This document shows positions 60,281 through 64,000 of a stretch of DNA of 64,000 bases, one piece after another. Source of the DNA: Dechloromonas sp. (GTDB lineage Bacteria; Pseudomonadota; Gammaproteobacteria; Burkholderiales; Rhodocyclaceae); assembly GCA_028687035.1 (NCBI GenBank), contig JAQUAX010000001.1:310001-374000 (forward strand). The letters are read 5' to 3'. The notes below the pieces were generated by a model that saw only the letters and a list, made by a program, of their open reading frames with translations, was not told the DNA's origin and searched no databases. The first letter of the stretch is position 1. Every line of letters begins with the position of its first letter. The translations under genes were made by a program, and so were the position numbers.

Positions 60281-63012
60281 GGCGTCGGTCGGGCGTACTT
60301 CAGGATCATCGCATAGAGCACGGCGGGATCGATCGGCTTCGCGAGATGGGCGACCATGCCGGAGGCTAGGCAGGCGTCGCGCTCCTCGGCCAGCGCGTGC
60401 GCGGTCTGGCCGATCACCGGCAGGGCCGGGGCGAGCTGGTGGATTTCGCGGGTCGCGTCGTGGCCGTTCAGTACCGGCATCTGGATGTCCATCAGCACGA
60501 TGTCGAAGGCGTCGGCGCCCTGTTCGCGGACCTGTTCGACGGCCTGCCGGCCGTCGCCGGCCATCGTGCAGGCGGCGCCGGCGTCGGTCAGCAGGTCCTG
60601 CATGATCAGCTGGTTGATCTCGACATCCTCGGCGACCAGGATGCGCAGGCCGGCCAGCGGCCGCTCGCCGCCGGGATCCGGTGCCGCCGGCGCCGGGGCC
60701 GGTGCGGCCGTGACCTGCCAGGGCAGGCGGACCGTGAAGCAGCTGCCTTCGCCCGGCCGGCTGTCGACGTCGATCCGGCCGCCCATCAGGCGGACCAGGT
60801 GCTCGGTGATCGCCAGGCCGAGGCCGGAGCCGCCGAAGCGCCGGGTCATCGAGTTGTCGCCCTGCTCGAAGGGGCGGAAGATCTTGGCGAGTTGCTCGCG
60901 CGAAATGCCGATGCCGGTGTCGCGGATGCGGAAGACCAGTTCGCCGTGCTCCAGCCCGGCCGCCAGCGTCACCGAGCCGGCCGGCGTGAACTTGACGGCG
61001 TTCGACAGCAGGTTGAGCAGGATCTGGCGCAGGCGCAGCGGGTCGCCCAGGCCGTGCGCGGGAAGCGCCGGGTCGCGCTGCAGTTCGAGGCGCAGTCCCT
61101 TGGCCTCGGCGCGCTCGCGGATCAGGTCGATGCTCTCGTCGAGCACGTCGTCCAGATCGACGTCGGTCTGCTCGATGCGGAACATGCCGGCTTCCATTTT
61201 GGAGAAGTCGAGGATGTCGTTGATGATGCCGAGCAGCAGCTTGCCGGAATGCGTGATGCGCTCGAAGGCCTGGTGCGCCTTGCCGCCGTCGCCGGTGGCG
61301 CGCAGCCCGATGTGGGCCATGCCGAGCACGCCGTTCAGCGGCGTGCGGATTTCGTGGCTCATCTTGGCCAGGAATTCGCTCTTCGCGCTGGCCAGCTGCA
61401 GGGCCTCGGCGCGGGCGCGCTCGAGGTCGGCGGTGCGCTCGGCGACCAGCTGTTCCAGGTGGTCGCGGTAGCGCTCGATCTCGGCGTCCTTGCGGCGCTG
61501 TTCGGCCAGCGCGTCGCGCAGTTCGCCCTCCATCGTCTTGAGGTCGGTGATGTCGGTGATGAATCCGGACCAGGTGACGACGCCGTCGCCGTCCTGCTCC
61601 GGGGCGGCAATCAGCAGCAGCCAGCGGATCGCGCCGTCGGTCCGGATGATCCGGTATTCGACCCGCCAGGGCTGCAGGTTGCGGGCCGAGACCTGCAGCG
61701 AGGCGATGAAGCGCTTGTCGTCGTCCGGATGGGTCATCGCGCGCAGCACCGAGCTGTCGTTCTCGACGGCTTCGGGCGGAACGCCGAACAGGTCGCGGAT
61801 GCCGTCGCTGGCGAACGGGAAGCTGCCGTGGCCGTCGGCATGCTGCCGGTACTGGAAGACGACGCCGGGGACGTAGGAAACGATGCGGCGCAGGCGGCGG
61901 TCCGCGGCGTGCTGCGCGGCCCGGGCTTCCTCGGCGACGATGGCCTCCTGCAGGTCGTTGAAGGCGGCGGTCAGCTGGCCGATCTCGTCATTGCGGCGGA
62001 CCGGCAGCGCCTGGCGGGGCAGGCGGCCGGCGCGCATTTCGCCGAGCAGCGCGGCGGTTTCGGCCAGCGGCCGGAACTGGCGGCGCAGCCACCAGACGCT
62101 GGCCGCCGCGGCGAGCAGGGTCAGCAGCGCGGAGAGCAGCAGCAGCCGTCGTTGCATCGCGTCGATCGGCGCGAATACCTCGTCGGTCGGCAGCACGGTC
62201 TGCATCAGCCAGCCGGTGGCCGGAATCCGCTTGCTCGCCGACAGTTCGACGACGCCGCGCGAGCTGCGTGCGACGCCGGTCCCCTCGTAACCGTCGATGT
62301 AGCGGTCGTACACCGCGTTGATGCCGCGGGCCGGGCCGCTCTTCATGACCCGGCTCTTGTCGGACGAGGCGACGTAGCTGCGCGTGCGCGGCGCGGTGAT
62401 CAGGAAGGCACCGGTCCGGCCGTAGCCGACTTCGCCGATCTGGTCGAGGAAATTGGGCTTCGAGAGGTTGGTGACGCCGATCACCAGCCCGATGACCCGG
62501 CCGTCGGCCTTGATCGGGGCGACCATGACGACCACCGGTTCGCCGCTCTGCGGGCTGCGCAGCGGGTCGGAGATCAGCCCCCGGCCGTCGGCCAGGACCT
62601 GGCGGATGAAGTCGAAGGAGTGATAGTTCCAGCCGGTGCGCTCGAGCTGGCGCGGCGTGCTGGCGACCGCCGTGGCCCGGTGGTCGGTGATGATCATTCC
62701 CCAGTTGAACAGCGTCGCGGCCTCCTGGTGGGTGTCCAGGAAAGGCTGGGCCTTGTCCGGCTGCAGCGTTTCCGGGCGGATCAGCCCGGCGATCGCCTCG
62801 ACGACCTGCCGGCGCTCGCTCAGCGAACGGTCGATTTCGCGGGCGAGCAGCGAAACCGTCGAGAACTGCTGCGCGGCGATCGTCGTTTCCATGTCGAGGC
62901 GCAGCTGGCGGCTGACGACCAGCGCGCTGGTCCAGATCACGGCCAGCGTGACGAGGAGGACGCCCGCGGCGATGCGGGTCTGCAGGGAGCGCCAGTCGAT
63001 CAGGCGGAGCAT
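60277..63012 (-). CDS. Hybrid sensor histidine kinase with Cache, HAMP, PAS and receiver domains
   Basis: The 911-residue protein has a membrane segment at about 13-35, a periplasmic Cache sensor domain (about 36-285), a second membrane segment followed by HAMP (about 285-360), a PAS/PAC region (about 380-500), coiled coil, HisKA with H553 in SHEIRTPLNG, HATPase (NLLSNAVKF, RDTGIGIS, GGSGLGLAI) and a receiver domain with phospho-acceptor D842 (VLMDIQMPVLNG). No separate output protein is encoded nearby. The ATG at 63012 is the only suitable start and lacks a clear ribosome-binding site. It is 16 bases downstream of the deacetylase-like gene. Confidence 0.9.
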   Translation of the reverse strand: MLRLIDWRSLQTRIAAGVLLVTLAVIWTSALVVSRQLRLDMETTIAAQQFSTVSLLAREIDRSLSERRQVVEAIAGLIRPETLQPDKAQPFLDTHQEAATLFNWGMIITDHRATAVASTPRQLERTGWNYHSFDFIRQVLADGRGLISDPLRSPQSGEPVVVMVAPIKADGRVIGLVIGVTNLSKPNFLDQIGEVGYGRTGAFLITAPRTRSYVASSDKSRVMKSGPARGINAVYDRYIDGYEGTGVARSSRGVVELSASKRIPATGWLMQTVLPTDEVFAPIDAMQRRLLLLSALLTLLAAAASVWWLRRQFRPLAETAALLGEMRAGRLPRQALPVRRNDEIGQLTAAFNDLQEAIVAEEARAAQHAADRRLRRIVSYVPGVVFQYRQHADGHGSFPFASDGIRDLFGVPPEAVENDSSVLRAMTHPDDDKRFIASLQVSARNLQPWRVEYRIIRTDGAIRWLLLIAAPEQDGDGVVTWSGFITDITDLKTMEGELRDALAEQRRKDAEIERYRDHLEQLVAERTADLERARAEALQLASAKSEFLAKMSHEIRTPLNGVLGMAHIGLRATGDGGKAHQAFERITHSGKLLLGIINDILDFSKMEAGMFRIEQTDVDLDDVLDESIDLIRERAEAKGLRLELQRDPALPAHGLGDPLRLRQILLNLLSNAVKFTPAGSVTLAAGLEHGELVFRIRDTGIGISREQLAKIFRPFEQGDNSMTRRFGGSGLGLAITEHLVRLMGGRIDVDSRPGEGSCFTVRLPWQVTAAPAPAPAAPDPGGERPLAGLRILVAEDVEINQLIMQDLLTDAGAACTMAGDGRQAVEQVREQGADAFDIVLMDIQMPVLNGHDATREIHQLAPALPVIGQTAHALAEERDACLASGMVAHLAKPIDPAVLYAMILKYARPTP

Positions 63013-63028
63013 GGGAGTCGGCGGGGAG

Positions 63029-63961
63029 TCATTCGTTTCCGGCAGTATAGGGGGGTCTACCGCGATCGAGCATCCGGCGGGCGAGGCGGATCGTCGTCGC
63101 GTGGATATGCACGGTATCGCCGATGTCGCGGGCGTAGCCGCCGGCCATCGCGACGGCGACCGGCACGCCGCGCAGCCGGCATTGCGCGAAGACCTGCCGG
63201 TCGCGCTCGGCCAGTCCCGCGAAGGACAGCGCCAGGCGGCCGAGCCGGTCGTCGCGGTAGGGATCGGCGCCGGCCAGGTAGATCGCCAGGTCGGGGCGGG
63301 CCAGGTCGAAGGCGGTATCGAGCCCGTCGGCCAGGCGCTGCAGGTAGGCGGCGTCGCCGCAGCCGTCGGGCAGCTCGATGTCGAGGTCGCTGCTTTCCTT
63401 GGCGAAGGGGTAGTTGCGGGCGCCGTGCATCGAGAACGTGAAGATGCTGTCGTCGCCGGCCAGGATGCTGGCCGTGCCGTTGCCCTGATGGACGTCGCAA
63501 TCGACGACCAGCACGCGGCGGACGCGCCCTTCGGCCTGCATCGCGCGGGCGGCGACGGCGGCGTCGTTGAAGACGCAGAAGCCCTCGCCGCGGTCGCGGA
63601 ATGCGTGGTGCGTGCCGCCGGCCAGATTGGCGGCGACGCCGTCGGCCAGCGCCGCCCGGCAGGCGGCGAGGGTGGCCCCGGCCGAGCGGCGAGAACGTTC
63701 GACCATGCCTTCGCTCCACGGGAAGCCGATGGCTTTTTGCGCCTTGTCGTCGAGTTCACCGCGACCGACCCGGGCAATGTAGTCCGGGTCGTGGGCAAGG
63801 GCCAGCTGCTCGTCGGTGGCGGCTTCCGGCACGCGGAAATCCCCGGGCGCGAAATCGCCGCCGGCGAGCAGGGCCTCGCGCAGCCGGGAATACTTCTCCA
63901 TCGGGAAGCGGTGCCCGGCCGGCAGCGGCAGCACGAAGACGTCGGTGTAGAAGAGTTGCAC
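63029..63961 (-). CDS. Histone deacetylase family protein (class II-like amidohydrolase)
   Basis: The 310-residue protein belongs to the arginase/deacetylase fold that removes acetyl groups from lysine-like amines with a zinc ion. The catalytic His pair is H118-H119 in GGTHHAFRDRGEGFCVFND; zinc ligands are D154/H158 type in VVDCDVHQGNGT (D156 and H158) and D233 in LAGADPYRDDR; GGYARD near residue 283 carries the catalytic Tyr. In bacteria substrates include acetylpolyamines, acetoin-related proteins or acetyl-CoA synthetase; which applies here is unknown. It precedes the hybrid kinase gene in a minus-strand operon. Confidence 0.9.
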   Translation of the reverse strand: MQLFYTDVFVLPLPAGHRFPMEKYSRLREALLAGGDFAPGDFRVPEAATDEQLALAHDPDYIARVGRGELDDKAQKAIGFPWSEGMVERSRRSAGATLAACRAALADGVAANLAGGTHHAFRDRGEGFCVFNDAAVAARAMQAEGRVRRVLVVDCDVHQGNGTASILAGDDSIFTFSMHGARNYPFAKESSDLDIELPDGCGDAAYLQRLADGLDTAFDLARPDLAIYLAGADPYRDDRLGRLALSFAGLAERDRQVFAQCRLRGVPVAVAMAGGYARDIGDTVHIHATTIRLARRMLDRGRPPYTAGNE

Positions 63962-63979
63962 GTCCGACGTCGGGGCGGC

Positions 63980-64000
63980 TTAGTTCAGCGTCGCGGACAG
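63980..64000 (-). CDS. 3' end of an unidentified gene (partial)
   Basis: On the minus strand the frame ending LSATLN-stop (TAA at 63982-63980) enters from beyond the window, 18 bases upstream of the deacetylase start. Only six residues are visible, so no identity can be given. Close spacing suggests it belongs to the same minus-strand operon. Confidence 0.3.
   Translation of the reverse strand: MSATLN

Noticed and set aside
60397-63441. 1014-codon plus-strand ORF opposite the hybrid kinase
   Set aside because: Shadow of a kinase whose domains and key residues are all intact on the minus strand.
60277-63798. 1173-residue form of the hybrid kinase
   Set aside because: The added N-terminus is a shifted-frame reading of the deacetylase gene; the membrane segment begins right after the ATG at 63012.

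Overview
This is a contiguous, gene-dense, GC-rich stretch of a Gram-negative chromosome. The lipid A genes (lpxD, fabZ, lpxA, lpxB), bamA and skp show an outer membrane. The orders smc-zipA-ligA, rpsB-tsf-pyrH-frr-uppS-cdsA-dxr-rseP-bamA-skp-lpxD-fabZ-lpxA-lpxB-rnhB and alaA-hom, together with the protein sequences, point to a betaproteobacterium. I favour Rhodocyclales (Azospira/Dechloromonas type); this placement is inference from gene order and protein flavour, not from a marker search.

Layout. 1-7143: chromosome partitioning, division and DNA ligation (smc partial, zipA, ligA). 7140-10107: a structured leader with a mini-ORF, then galU, a hypoxanthine phosphoribosyltransferase gene, a SAM methyltransferase gene and methylthioinosine phosphorylase. 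10112-13473: glnD and map on the minus strand. 13474-28532: the conserved translation, isoprenoid and envelope-biogenesis block, ending with rnhB and a SpoU-type RNA methyltransferase. 28533-30811: an AT-rich gap and an orphan histidine kinase of lower GC content. 30907-44747: a cluster around lactate, pyruvate and PEP, namely ppsR, ppc, uspA, a dld-II-type FAD/Fe-S dehydrogenase, a ~500-bp inverted-repeat element, lutB, lutC and lutA (minus strand), then a divergent GntR regulator followed directly by ppsA (plus strand). 44937-48615: a conserved hypothetical, a Mth938-like protein, an alanine-type aminotransferase and homoserine dehydrogenase. 48725-55681: dTDP-rhamnose genes rfbBDAC, manC, a flavin reductase-like gene, a DUF2249 gene and a polytopic membrane protein, all lying between hom and thrC. 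55715-57829: thrC and a methyltransferase. 57896-64000 (minus): nadC, nnr, a hybrid histidine kinase, a deacetylase-family gene and the last codons of another gene.

How the genes work together. The central cluster would oxidise lactate to pyruvate (dld-II, lutACB), convert pyruvate to PEP (ppsA, with its regulatory kinase/phosphorylase ppsR) and carboxylate PEP to oxaloacetate (ppc), that is, gluconeogenic and anaplerotic growth on lactate. The lutA/gntR intergenic region has two well-formed sigma70-like promoters, each with a TGGT-N3-ACCA operator over or just downstream of the predicted start site.

The least ordinary signals are: (1) a near-exact duplication of the first codons of galU just after ligA, forming a mini-ORF and a set of mutually exclusive hairpins around the galU start; (2) an enlarged LigA with what looks like a second, degenerate helix-hairpin-helix unit; (3) the ~500-bp inverted-repeat element between lutB and dld; and (4) the two-operator lactate regulatory region whose regulator gene runs into ppsA. 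I saw no tRNA, rRNA, CRISPR array, phage gene or recognisable transposase.
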